DNA of 64,000 bases, taken from assembly GCA_037127315.1 (NCBI GenBank), contig JBBBDQ010001918.1:3837501-3901500 (forward strand), read 5' to 3'. The notes under the pieces are model-generated. The model was not told the DNA's origin. It ran no database searches and was given only the letters and a program-made list of their open reading frames with translations. The position numbers were made by a program, and so were the translations under genes. This document shows, piece after piece, positions 22,611-32,343 of the stretch. Source of the DNA: Ascarosepion bandense (lineage: Eukaryota > Mollusca > Cephalopoda > Sepiida > Sepiidae). Numbering within the stretch: the first letter of the stretch is position 1; each line of letters begins with the position of its first letter.

Positions 22611-23060
22611 ATTATTATGTATGATATTTATTATTATCTATATTATTATTATTATTATTATTATTGATTGTATCGAAAATATTTTCGATATTTTTTACAT
22701 GCGTTCAATCCAAATCAAATTTCATGCTCACATTTATTCCTTTATGATTATTCATCAAGGGAATTTTCGTTTTTTGCCGAATTTTAATTAAATCCCACTT
22801 TCATGTGTCAATTTTAGGACTGTCACTACTATTAATATTTTCATCATTATTATTAACAGTTGAGAGAAAAGCGCCATTTAAGAAAAGTAAAAACAAAATA
22901 TTTGACAATGTTAAAAGATTTTTTAACAGAATGTCTGTTTTCTTCAAATTATATTTTAAAGAAATATCATTAGAAATATCTATAAATCTACAAAAAATTC
23001 TAAATCATTATACAAACGTTGCTTGTCTTATAATGAAAAAAAAATGACCATCCTGGTAAT
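22611..23060. other. Unassigned AT-rich sequence
   Basis: AT-rich with a short (ATT)n run at about 22640-22668. A frame of 80 codons (22805-23047) shows no recognisable motif and is probably chance. Confidence 0.4.
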
Positions 23061-23305
23061 CAGTCGGTTAAGTGCCATATATGAAACACGCTTGGGCGAT
23101 TATGTCCCGAAAGAGACATGACTGACTTGGCAGAAGATTATCCCGCAGTAGCTTGCTATTACTTTCAGCGGTTGACTGGTTGCAAGCCAAGGCTATAGAA
23201 CCTAATCTGTCCTGTTATTTAACCCATAACTGGAAGGAAGAGACGGATTAATACATTTCCCAAGGGTATTTGCGCGTAAGTGAATGCAAGGAATTCAACT
23301 GGAAA
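23061..23305 (-). mobile_element. SINE family A copy, head truncated
   Basis: Tail (CAGTCGGTTAAGTGCCATAT) and body to GGAATTCAACTGGA are present. The copy stops before the B-box. Confidence 0.8.
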
Positions 23306-23372
23306 GATAAAATGTTCTCATAAACATATGACCAAAATGCTATCGTTGTATCTCAACACAGCAACTCATAAC

Positions 23373-23654
23373 TGTTGGGACGCCCGCGCCTATTTTGCTA
23401 TAATGGACTATTCCATTACTATGGTGGCATCTACGTAGGAGAGTGTGCCGAGCAGACGATAGACAAGTCAGTCGTAGACTTCCGGTGACGACCCGGAAGT
23501 ACCCATTGCTCATACTACGTCTTACGACGGTTGGGACGATTAACCCTTATTCTTGTATTGGATACTAATAACCTTTGTAAATACTATTTTCACGGAATAC
23601 AACAATTAACCTATTCCTGTTGTTGAGTTATTTATTCTTACTCACGACATAACA
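23373..23654 (+). mobile_element. Solo LTR (family L-A) with ATAAC target duplication
   Basis: The 282-bp unit begins TGTTGGGACGCCCG and ends CGACATAACA (TG..CA ends). ATAAC lies immediately on both sides (23368-23372 and 23655-23659), a 5-bp target-site duplication. A TATA-like GCTATAATGG lies about 30 bp in. A second copy with a different duplication is at 52624. No internal region is present, so this is a solo LTR left by LTR-LTR recombination. 5-bp duplications fit Ty3/gypsy-type or other LTR elements. Orientation is not proven. Confidence 0.85.
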
Positions 23655-23684
23655 ATAACAAATGTTCTTCGACACACGCATGCA

Positions 23685-23870
23685 CATGTCGGATACTCCA
23701 ATATGGTGTCGAAAGGTTTTACTGGTCCCCATGACAGGTTGACAAAACTTTTAATAATGTCTGCTGCGTAAACCAAAGCTTTTAGGTGGCCCCACAGGCA
23801 AAAATCTAAAGGACTGAGGTCGGAGGAACGTGCAAGGCAACAGAACCGGTGCTCTCACCTAACCCCTTTC
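23685..23870 (-). mobile_element. DDE transposase relic (Tc1/mariner superfamily)
   Basis: The minus strand from about 23850 reads in one frame ARSSDLSPLDFCLWGHLKAL, continuing VYAADIIKSFVNLSWGP. S-P-D-L-S-P-L-D-F-x-L-W-G is the block around the second catalytic Asp in many Tc1/mariner-type transposases. Only about 50 codons survive. It lies 30 bp from the solo LTR. Confidence 0.65.
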
Positions 23871-24217
23871 CTTTACGTTTTAAATCTACAGGTCAGCAGT
23901 CTAACTGACTTGCTGAATGTATCATTTGATTTAAGTTGACATACGCTCTTACGCGTGCTCTTTGATGATATGTTGCTTATATATATGCTTATGTATGAAT
24001 ATGTGTGTGTATTCGCCGAACTGATGTAATGATGTATTTTTCCTTAAATTTTCTCTTTTAAGGGAGCGATCTTTATTTTTATTCTGTTTTTTAGACCTTT
24101 GTGAATTTCATTCGTGTAAAATCTTCTATACAGTAAAGACGTAAGCTGATGATGGTTCTCCAGAAATAGGCCTATATTCCCGATTTACCATGAAATAATG
24201 TGTCAGCCTTAATTTTT

Positions 24218-24270
<53 letters not shown>

Positions 24271-24660
24271 GAATATTGTTTGGTAATTTTTCTTATATTA
24301 ATGCACATGTCGAAGTGGTCATAAGTGGACACGTAGGTAGGTGTTCCCAACAACTAGAACTAAAGCCATCTTTCTTATAGTCTATCCTGTTGTCTCATAA
24401 GACATTCTATTCGCAGTCTAAGAATGCTGGATTCTTGATAACTGTAATTTGTATGTCTCAAGCGACGAGACGGTAACAATGAAAAAAAAAAAAAAACGGG
24501 GCGTGCCCCAATGACAGAGAAGAAAATATAGGAGGAATAAAGAAAAAAAAAAGCCGAAGAAAACACCGAATAGGTGATATACGAGTATTTGATAATGTTA
24601 TATCCGAATGACACGGGATCACAAGGAAAAGACATAATAATTATGTGCTATGTATCCGGC
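23871..24660. other. Unassigned sequence with a (TA)n run
   Basis: No supported gene. (TA)n at about 24222-24266 and an A-run at 24482-24496 are the only clear features. Confidence 0.4.
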
Positions 24661-24663
24661 CTT

Positions 24664-24665
24664 AT

Positions 24666-24707
<42 letters not shown>

Positions 24708-24976
24708 AGCGTGTGTGTGTGTGTGTGTGTGCATGTGTATACATACACACTCACACATGCACACACATATATATAATAATATATTATTTTATTATCTGTC
24801 TCTCTCTTTCTCTCTCTCTCTCTCTGACTCTCTGTCTCTCTCTATATATATGATAAACATATAGTTTTAAGGTATGCTATATTTATCAGTCAAGTTGCTT
24901 GCTATATGGTATGGAGCGTATTTAAATACAATAGCGGAAAGTGAAATCACCAGCGGTAGTTTCTATTTTTCTCTTT

Positions 24977-25025
<49 letters not shown>

Positions 25026-25036
25026 ATATATATATA
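24664..25036. repeat. Cluster of TA, TG, CA and TC microsatellites
   Basis: (TA)n at 24664-24680, (TG)n to about 24730, ACACAC/TCACAC at 24741-24766, TC-rich runs to about 24843, then a pure (TC)n at about 24981-25022 and (TA)n to 25036. Apparent frames with Ser/Leu or Cys/Val runs here are repeat artefacts. Confidence 0.9.
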
Positions 25037-25236
25037 AGAGAGTGAGAGAGCGAGAGAGAGAGCACTCTGCATTTACGCTCTCACAACTTGATTGTGCAAT
25101 CTGGAAGAATGGTACACTTTGAAAAACAGTAGCTACTCTGGCATCTACGCATCGTTCATTCAGCAATGAATTAGAACACTCTCAGCTATTGGGCGTGTAT
25201 AATGATAATATGCACGGTAAAAAGTCTGCCTCATTC

Positions 25237-25392
25237 TACCGACCGCTCATAGCTCAGAGGTAGAATCGCCGACTGACGCCAATTCGGTCGGGTTTCAATC
25301 CTGGCTAAAAAGCAATCGGCTGTCTAACCGTACTGATGAGCAGTGATACAGCGAAACAGATATGTCTACGGATGACTATATATAGCACTCTA
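25237..25392 (+). mobile_element. tRNA-derived SINE (family D), copy 1
   Basis: The head has an A-box-like TAGCTCAGAGGTAGAATCG and a B-box-like GGGTTTCAATCCTGG, arranged as in a tRNA. A short tail (ACCGTACTGATGAGCAGTGA, TACAGCGAAACAGAT, GGATGACTATATATAG) follows. Copies also lie at 26146 (minus), 44565 (minus) and 44799 (plus). Confidence 0.7.
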
Positions 25393-25536
25393 CATTTTAT
25401 ATGGATTTGATTAGATATATATTTGTGTGTATTTAATTTTAGTATATATTTCTGACATTACATTGTAACAGACATATTTACCAAAATTATACAAAAATAT
25501 CTTGAAATATTAAAGAGTCAACTTATTTAATTAAAA

Positions 25537-26030
25537 TCTCCATTGGTTTCAACCACGGCTTCAACACATGTTCGGAATCTTCTATCTCCTGAAAATCGTC
25601 AAAACGGTCTCCTTGTTTAAGTTTATGAATACTTCCATAATCTTTGCCTTTGGTGGTATAAGAAGGTTTATTGGTCCCTCGCTTAACTGTGCCCCCACAC
25701 ATAATAAACAAGGGTTTGCAGTCTTGAGAGTTAGGTGGCCAGATGTAAGGGGTCTTGGTGTTGTGGTTGTAAAAATGGTTTGACAACCATGACTACTTGT
25801 GTGGCATGGTGCTGAATGCTGTTGCCACACGTAGGGCCTTCCAGCAGCCGCAATCTTTACCTAGGCCAGCAATAACTTTCCAATACATTTGATGCAGGCC
25901 TTCGTGTTGAGTTTGGTGCCTTCACGAATAAATTGGGGAGTTTCTCTCTTATCAGAACTATCAGAGTGAATTTTGCGTGTTTTCATGTTATGGTGGGCTT
26001 TTTCTCACCGATGGTACCCAACTGACCTTA
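25537..26030 (-). mobile_element. Mariner-type transposase relic
   Basis: Minus-strand pieces in two frames: QQHSAPCHTSSHGCQ (25790-25825), then IWPPNSQDCKPLFIMCGGTV (25690-25750), INLNKETV (25600-25625) and LKPWLKPMEILI near 25540. FQQD.APCHTS and WPPNSPD.NPLDY are the blocks around the first and second catalytic Asp of mariner/IS630-type enzymes. Here the first reads QQH and the second QDCKPL, so catalytic Asp residues are altered. Frameshifts and stops break the rest. The N-terminal DNA-binding part is not seen. Confidence 0.75.
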
Positions 26031-26103
26031 CTATACTCTCCAGTCGATGAACTCAAAAATAGCGCATAAAATTAAAAATATAATATGCCAAGAATATATA
26101 CAT

Positions 26104-26106
26104 CGC

Positions 26107-26148
<42 letters not shown>
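26104..26148. repeat. (TA)n microsatellite
   Basis: Pure TA dinucleotide run directly beside a family D SINE end. Confidence 0.9.
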
Positions 26149-26149
<1 letters not shown>

Positions 26150-26292
26150 GTCATTCACATACAAGCCTGTTTCGCTGTATTACAGCTCATCAGTGAGCTA
26201 AGCCATCTGCTTGATTCTGGGCGGGATCTAATCTCGACCGATTTGGTGTCAGTCGGAGTCGCTAACCACTAAGCCATAGGCGTATGGAAATT
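26149..26292 (-). mobile_element. Family D SINE, copy 2 (diverged)
   Basis: Reverse complement of the family: CTGTTTCGCTGTATTACAGC, then GATCTAATCTCGACCG and GTCAGTCGGAGTCGCTAACC. The head differs from other copies and looks like another tRNA-like variant. It sits between two (TA)n runs. Confidence 0.6.
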
Positions 26293-26379
26293 TTAGCGTG
26301 TTATATATAAGCGGTGTATACACACGCCAGTCACCGAAAGAATGCAATTTATTGCTTAAAAGTAAGTATTGCTTAAAAG

Positions 26380-26439
<60 letters not shown>

Positions 26440-26440
<1 letters not shown>

Positions 26441-26910
26441 TATTTGTTTGAACATTATTTTTGATTGATACTCGCATTTGATTAAATATTCTGTTTTCTG
26501 TTTTTATAATCAAACAGTATATATGTTTACTTCTACTGGCCTAATTATTTACGATTAATTTTTGTTACGAAGATGTGTGTCATTCGGCAGGATTCGAACC
26601 TGCGACCCCTATCCAGATAGGCGAAGCCACCAATTGATCTGGCACGTCTTAAACCTCTCAGTTTAAACGAAGTCCAGTGATGCCTATGTAATAGAATTTT
26701 CGATTCACACAATTGGTGGCTTCCCCTATGTGGATAGGGATCGCAGGTCGAATGGCACACATTTTCATAGCAAAAATTTATCATAAATAATCAGGCCGGT
26801 AGAAATAAAATATACATACTGTTTGATTATAAAAACAGAAGATCTATGTAACTACGAGTACCGATAAAAAATGATGTTCAAACAAATAATTTCAAATTAT
26901 CGTTTGTTTA
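26440..26910. mobile_element. Foldback element with tRNA-Leu-like arms (copy E1)
   Basis: The ends are inverted repeats: TTGTTTGAACATTATTTTTG at about 26446 matches the reverse complement of AAAATGATGTTCAAACAAAT near 26870. The arms continue inward through CTGGCCTAATTATTTACG / AATAATCAGGCCGGTAG. Each arm carries a tRNA-Leu-like sequence: minus at 26580-26665 (B-box GGTTCGAATCC intact), and a plus fragment at 26707-26758 with a damaged B-box. (TA)n adjoins the left end. The class is unresolved; inverted SINE dimer or foldback transposon. Confidence 0.6.
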
Positions 26911-26963
26911 TAACCAATGTCGCTAATCTTTGTTAATTTCTGTAATATATATGTATATATATA

Positions 26964-27277
26964 TGTTGTGGTTGTAGTTGCCAATTTGTTGTGGAATTGT
27001 TGCGGCGAAACTTCGCCACAAAGTTGTAGGGTTCCGGTTTGATCAGAAGTAAGACACAGAACACAGAAGGTAGGTTCAAAACAGTTGTATTAGTATAACA
27101 AGAACATATGTATAGGTAAGTGTTAGTAATAAAGTAAATAGAAATAAGTTCGAACGGTATAGTTATGCTGCTTATTGCCTGACTAGTAGCTGGCTTTAAC
27201 TGCCTTCTGAATTGCCTCCTGCAGGTAATTATATAATAAGAGGAAGAGTCAATTCCTCGTAGGAGGACACCATAACA
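26964..27277. mobile_element. Solo LTR (family L-B) with ATATA duplication
   Basis: The 314-bp unit runs TGTTGTGGTTGTAG..GGACACCATAACA, with TG..CA ends. ATATA flanks both sides (26959-26963 and 27278-27282), but the target is a TA-rich run, so this duplication alone is weak. It is supported by the second copy at 42430, which has the same termini and a different 5-bp duplication. Confidence 0.75.
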
Positions 27278-27383
27278 ATATATATATAAATATGAGACCA
27301 TATGACATGTAAATTTCTGTATATCAGAATAATGTTAAGCAAAGGAATGACAAAGTTGAAAAACTGGTTTTAAGTAATTAATA

Positions 27384-27422
<39 letters not shown>

Positions 27423-27426
27423 CAAA

Positions 27427-27980
27427 CACTGGTATGAACATCACCCAGCACCGGTTACAGAAATAGAAGATGTAACCATTCTATGGGGTTACATCATCTA
27501 CACAGACAGAAAAATTGAAGCAAACAGGCCAGACATTATTGTTAAAAACCAGAAGAAGAAAACTTGTCTATTAATTGATATGGCTTGTCCAGCGGATTGT
27601 AACATAGCAATCAAGGAATTTGAAAAACTGTCAAAATATAAAGACCTGGAAATTGAAATAGAAAAAATGTGGAAATTGAAAACAAGAGTTGTGCCAGTGA
27701 TAGTAGGTGCACTTGGAATGATAAAAAATGGAACAAAACAACACATTGAAAGAATCCGTGGAAACCCCAGCTTAAGAGATATACAAAAAATTGTCTTATT
27801 AAGTACAGCCCACACACTAAGGAAAACTTTATCTATGTAACGCTAGGGATGATAGGGAATATAGAAAAACATGAAATGGAGCCATAACAACACGCCACTA
27901 CCTGCCTTAGGTCTCCCCGCAGACTTGGTTGGTAGTGAGACCAAAGCAGAAATCGAAATATGATGAAAAATGACATAATA
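27427..27980 (+). mobile_element. R2-like LINE: restriction-like endonuclease C-terminus and 3' UTR (G2)
   Basis: A frame is open from 27430 to the stop at 27838. It reads WYEHHPAPVTEIEDVTILWG, then NRPDIIV, then LLIDMACPADCN, EFEKLSKYKDLEIEIEKMW and VPVIVGALGMIKNG. RPD, a following D in LIDM and the KY pair are arranged as in the PD-(D/E)XK restriction-like endonuclease of R2/NeSL/Hero-type LINEs. The 3' UTR follows with ACGCTAGGGATGATAGGG and CATGAAATGGAGCC, ending near 27980. The reverse transcriptase part is lost: the 5' side stops at an (AAT)n run at 27388-27420. It is the cleanest copy of this family here. Confidence 0.7.
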
Positions 27981-28024
27981 ACAGTAACAATAATAATAAT
28001 GCTAATACTAATAATTGTTATACT

Positions 28025-28200
28025 ATATTTTAGTTCGTCTTGAAAAACCCACAGAGAACAAACTCGGAGGGAAAAGAAGGGGAAGTAACAAAAGAAACAA
28101 ACGAAGTACATGAACATACGTCAAACACTCGTAGGAAAAAAAAAAAAAAGAGCCACCTTACCCTGACGAGCCGTAGGGTGAAACCTAGGTAGGTTTGTTG
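28025..28200 (+). repeat. Dispersed repeat family K, copy 1
   Basis: It contains TTCGTCTTGAAAAACCCACA, GAACAAACTCGG and ACCCTGACGAGCCGTAGGGT. The same words occur in order at 61565-61850. It is probably a retroelement 3' region. No frame. Confidence 0.5.
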
Positions 28201-28289
28201 GCTTTTACTTAGATTTATTCTTTATATATATATATATATATATATATTACGGAAATTAACGATTTTTTTTAACGAAACTTGGTTATAAG

Positions 28290-28782
28290 CAACCGACAAT
28301 TTGTAATGAATTATTTTGAACATTATTTTTACCGATACTCGTATTTAAGTAGATATTCTGTTTTTAATTAAACAGTATTTTATATTTATATCTACCGGCC
28401 TGATTATTTTACGATAAATTTTTATTGCGAAAATGTGTGCTAATTTCCGTAACATGTTGACATTTACGATACATTTCAGAGCAGATATGGTTTGTTTGTG
28501 ATAGATCGAAAATTGTGTTATATAAGCATGATAAAAACATCGTCTGATCAGGAGGCTACTCATAGTCAAGTGGTTAAGACAGTACCAGATCAAATGGTAG
28601 CTTCCCCTATGTAAATAGGGGTCGCAGGTTCGAATCCTGCTGGATAGCACACATTTTCGTAATAAAAATTTATTGTGAAATAATCAGGCCGGTAGATATA
28701 AATATAAAATACTGTTTAATTAAAAACAGAATATCTACTTAAATACGAGTATCGGTAAAAATAATGTTCAAAATAATTCATT
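28290..28782. mobile_element. Foldback element with central tRNA-Leu-like unit (copy E2)
   Basis: Arms 28308-28440 and 28650-28782 are near-perfect inverted repeats of about 130 bp (TGAATTATTTTGAACATTAT at the left, its reverse complement at the right). Between them a plus-strand tRNA-like sequence (about 28553-28652) has an A-box-like GTCAAGTGGTTAAGACAGT, an extended variable region (GCTTCCCCTATG..ATAGGGG) and a B-box GGTTCGAATCC. It is the same family as E1 and E3. The near-identity of the arms suggests it is fairly young. Confidence 0.7.
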
Positions 28783-28924
28783 ATATATATATATATTAAT
28801 TTCTACGTATCAGAACATTGAAAGACAAGGTGTAAAATATTCTTTGTTACGGGTTTCATCCTCTACGATGTCTCCATTGGACTAAAATGTAAATACGTAT
28901 GTTTACAGGTGGGTGGAAATCAAA

Positions 28925-29150
28925 ATTCCAATACTGGATTTACCTATCTAGCTACTGACAGGCTTGTTTTGATTTTGTTTTTTTTTTAACGTGATATTAC
29001 CGTCAGCCCATTATATCACCCACACGTCCAAGGTAACTTCACTTGATATTTCCAAGCGGTAACCTATTTATGTACTAACCTGGTTCAATGTTGTTTAACT
29101 TCAGTGACCCTACGAGAACCGGTGTTTCAGCGTGATATGGCTGTAAGACC
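28925..29150 (-). pseudogene. 5S-rRNA-derived repeat, two degenerate units
   Basis: On the minus strand 29028-29150 follows the whole 5S rRNA order: an equivalent of TACGGCCATA.., ACACCGGTTCTCGT, a GTTAAACAAC block, and a CGCTTGG-like end (plus strand: TTTCCAAGCGGTAACC). A weaker unit lies at 28925-29020. They are joined by CCATTATATCACCCACACGT, the same spacer as in the larger array at 31.6 kb. This is not a functional 5S gene, since many positions differ. Confidence 0.65.
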
Positions 29151-29754
29151 CCCTCCCCAAATCATTGAAGGTATACTATCATTATGTAGCACCATGCGTT
29201 CATTAAGGTCTATTTTGGGCACATCGATGTGGGGTAATATTTAGCAAGATTGTCGCGCTAGAACCAGTTCCAAGTGAGTAGTGAGTTCGGTCCTCACTGG
29301 GAGTACTATACATTCAGTCTTGTGCCACGTCTAAGCTGTGCTTAAAAAATCACCATTAAGGTTTGTTTGGAAAGTTGCATAAATTTGCCAAAATATCCAC
29401 TTTGCGACGTCCGATTATGTTTTTCTTTTCGTGTTGAGCTGTTCATCTGAATGTTTTGGAAAATATATTTATTTATAAACAAAAAAGAAAACTGAAAGCG
29501 ACACACATTTTACATAAATAAAATTTTTTTCGTAATGTGTGAGGCGTACTTGTAAGTATAATTTTTTGTTATTCTCTGAGGTACTATTATTATTATTACA
29601 ATTAATAATAGTAATGAAAATAATAACATTTCCTTCGCTTCCTGATTTATATTCATTTCTTTCCGGGTCCTAAATAGAGATCAGATATGACATCATGACA
29701 TTTTGCATTGTGTTTTTGTCTAAACAAAAGGCAAACATATTTTAAATAAAGTCC
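29151..29754. other. Unassigned sequence
   Basis: No supported gene or family. Around 29240-29340 a stretch with GAACCAGTTCCAAG..GTGAGTTCGGTCCTCAC could be a degenerate tRNA-like or other repeat, but I cannot support it. Confidence 0.35.
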
Positions 29755-30648
29755 TTTATTATTATTATTATGTCATTTTTCATTATAATTTGATGTCTGC
29801 TAGGGTCGCACTACCTACCAAGTCTGCAGGAAGACCTAAGGCAGGTAGTAGTGTGTTGTTATGACTCTATTTCATAATTTTTCTTTTTTCTTTTTGAGTT
29901 TTGTTTCACAGCATATCAACCGCTGTGGGTTATTTAATGCCAAAAAGGTCGGGTTTTAAGGCATTTTTTAATGTTTGCTGATAGTGAGAAGGTAAATTTA
30001 TTTAGATTTCAACGAAAATTTGTTATTATTTTTTATTTTAGAAAACTGAAAATGTCTTCTAGTTTGTATACAAAAATCTTTTGCCGAGAATAATTTTTTT
30101 TTTCAAAAATGTATTATTGGTAATATTTTTCCTTCAAAAACGTATATCTATAAAAGTGTATTTTTATACTTTCATAGTGTTTTGACCCTAGTTTGGGGGG
30201 CAGCTATTTGCCCATAGCTGGGATCCTGACAGGTGCTACCATTCCGGGTCAGGGTGGACCTGGGAACAACAGCAATGAAGAGGTGATTCCATGCTCCTTA
30301 CAACCTCCCAATCAGAGGCCTTGCTGCCGGATGCAGTTTACCGTCATACCCAAGACTCGTATGTTTTCACATCTCCCTAACATCCCTAGCGTTATATAGG
30401 CAAAGTTCTTCTTAGTGTGTGGACTGTACTTAACAAAACAATGTTTTGTATATCTCTTAAGCTGGGGTTTCCACGGATTCTTTCAATGTGTTGTTTTGTT
30501 CCATTTTTTATCATTCCAAGTGCACCTACTATCACTGGTACGATACTTATTTTCAATTTCCACATTTTTCTACTTCAAATTCCAGGTCTTTATATTTTGA
30601 CAGTTTTTCGAATTCCTTGGATGCTATGTTACAATCCGCTGGACAAGC

Positions 30649-30655
<7 letters not shown>
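29755..30655 (-). mobile_element. R2-like LINE 3' portion with long 3' UTR (G3)
   Basis: The minus strand begins at 30653 with codons MACPADCNIA, as in G2, and runs to the end of the endonuclease near 30400 with one frameshift (a missing A near VEKM). The UTR CGCTAGGGATGTTAGGGAG follows, then a ~340-bp segment (GGTAAACTGCATCCGGCAGC.., CCCTGACCCGGAATGG) shared with 62350-62760, then the ATGAAATAGAGTCATAACA block also seen in G2. G2 therefore lacks the middle UTR segment. The 68-codon plus-strand frame at 30193 is antisense to this UTR. Confidence 0.65.

Positions 30656-30702
<47 letters not shown>
30651..30702. repeat. (ATT)n microsatellite
   Basis: Pure ATT run at the 5' edge of the R2-like LINE G3. 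Confidence 0.95.
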
Positions 30703-30714
30703 TCTATGTGCCTT

Positions 30715-31218
30715 GTCCTGAAGCTGAGTAGGGTATTAAGAGAAAGGAAAATTTAGCTAAAAACAAAGAAGTCTACTGGACTGCTATATGATGTCCGTTC
30801 TTCAATATGGCAGTGAATGCTAGACAATATCCTCAAAGATGAACTTGAAACAACTAAACTGTGGTTCTACAGAAGGATGCTGCGGATATCATGGATCGTG
30901 CATGTGAGCAATGATGACGTTTTGGAAAGGTTGGATACGAAAAGGAAATTAATAGTGAGCATCAGGAAGAGACAGCAAAACGTTCCTGGGACATGCAATG
31001 AGGAAGGAAAGCTTAGAGAATCTGGTACTAACAGTCCAGATAGAGGAAAGGAGAGACAGGGGAAAGCAGCGGATAACATATTTGAAGGACCTGAGCAGGT
31101 GGATGACGGAACGGGTTTTGCGTGTTGTAACAGGAGAAAGCCTGTTCAGTGCCACCAGGGATATGGAGACGTGGAAATCCATGATCGCTTACGTCCTGAA
31201 AGGACAAGGCACAAAGAA

Positions 31219-31250
<32 letters not shown>
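30715..31250 (+). mobile_element. RTE reverse-transcriptase C-terminal relic (plus)
   Basis: It reads KLSRVLRERKI, SVLQYGSEC, then in 30817-31329 LWFYRRMLRISWIVHVSNDD and RLDTKRKLIVSIRKRQ, with a frameshift near 30985 into MRKESLENLVLT and RDRGKQRITYLKDLSRWMTE (30998-31312). It ends GGCACAAAG followed by a (GAA)n tail at 31215-31257, the usual terminus of this family. 5' truncated. Confidence 0.8.
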
Positions 31251-31639
31251 AGAAGAAATCGCGCTGTTTTCTCAGTATTATCCGGTGGATCTTAGGTTTT
31301 CTTTCGCAATAAATGTCTCGGAGTTGTAAGCCATGAATATCAGGTTGCTAAAAGAATGTATTCAACCAATATCCGAGAGCAATAAAGGTTTTTTTCTCGT
31401 TGATATATGACAGATATTAGGTCAGCCCTTGACTGTTTGCTTTGCGGATCACAACTCTTTTTAGACTAGAGGGTATAAAATGTAACAGTTTATATCATAC
31501 ATTGATTCATTTGTGTTTTTCAATTTTTATTAACCTTTTACAAATTATTCAAAACCAAGACAAATCTTTTACATTGCAAGAACTTTTCTGTGATAATGAT
31601 TTTTACGTCAAATTCTACTAATTAACCCCTATCTACAGA

Positions 31640-32137
31640 AAAGATGATATGGATTAGTACCTTTCTCTAGCTTAGAACACCTGATATTCTAAAAAGGTCA
31701 CCCATCTTACGTACTGACCAGACCTGACGTTGCTTAAATTCTGTCATAGTACAGGAATCGATGTTTTAACGTGCTATGGACGTAAGCTCATTAAAACTAC
31801 TCGTACACATCCAAGATTAGAACACTTGATATTCCCAAGCAGTTACCTATTGAGCTACTGACCAGACCCGACATTGCTTAACTTCGGTGATAGTACAGGA
31901 ATTGATGCTTCAACGTGCTGTGGATATTATATCACTCGCAGACGTTCAAGATTAGTAAAACCTGATATATTACTAAGTGGTCACCTATGAAGGTATTGAC
32001 CCGGCTCGACTTTGCTTAACTTTGGTGATAGTAGAGGAACTGATGATTGAACGTGATCCGAGGTAAGCTCATTATACCACTCACACACATCCAAGTACTG
32101 AACACCTGATATTCCCAAGCGATTACCAATTTAAGCG
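31640..32137 (-). pseudogene. Tandem array of 5S-rRNA-derived repeats (4 units)
   Basis: Units start near 31672, 31820, 31957 and 32097 on the plus strand, 134-149 bp apart. Each reads, as the reverse complement of animal 5S rRNA, ACACCTGATATTCCCAAGCG, then CTGACCAGACCCGACATTGC, TTAACTTCGGTGATAGTACA and CAACGTGCTGTGG. Units are separated by a spacer TCATTATACCACTCACACAC. The 5S internal promoter region lies in the best preserved part. Substitutions (for example within the CGAGAACC region) and loss of the terminal stem argue against function. The array is cut at 32137 by LINE pieces and continues at 32757. Confidence 0.75.
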
Positions 32138-32343
32138 CAGTCCACCTGATCAAATATGTTATCCGCTGCCTTCCTCTTTGTCTTTTCCTGATGCTCAATA
32201 TTGATTTTCTTTTGGTTGCCATTCTTTTCAAAACCTCATCATTGCTCACATGCTGAGTCCACAATATCCGCAGCATCCTTCTGTAGAACTACATTTCCGC
32301 TGCTTCAAGTTTTTTCCTCGTCTTCAATGATATTGTCCAGCAT
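32138..32343 (-). mobile_element. RTE C-terminal fragment inserted in the 5S-derived array
   Basis: On the minus strand it reads DIIEDEEKT-like residues, then KCSSTEGCCGYCGLSM-type codons in a shifted frame, and in-frame LRILWTQHVSNDEVLKRMAT and KRKSILSIRKRQ. It lacks both the 5' part and the 3' terminus and adjoins the LINE VNTR block at 32344. Confidence 0.7.

Noticed and set aside
22805..23047. 80-codon hydrophobic/basic frame
   Set aside because: AT-rich low-complexity residues, no motif, no repeat or gene context.
27580..27840. Stand-alone small host gene (86 codons)
   Set aside because: The frame is open well upstream of its ATG, and the sequence recurs at 22.2, 30.4 and 37.5 kb as part of a LINE.
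30193..30399. 68-codon plus frame with a protein-like composition (GQGGPGNNSNE, CSLQPPNQRPCCRM)
   Set aside because: It is antisense to the 3' UTR of an R2-like LINE whose other copy (62350-62760) does not preserve the frame.
30703..30720. Twin-priming (5' inversion) of the RTE copy, suggested by an inverted CTATGTGCCTTGTCCT beside it
   Set aside because: The inverted piece is the element's own 3' terminus, not more 5' sequence as twin priming would give; two separate insertions are simpler.
31640..32137. Functional 5S rRNA genes
   Set aside because: Units have many substitutions, lost end stems and variable length; better read as pseudogenes or a 5S-derived repeat.
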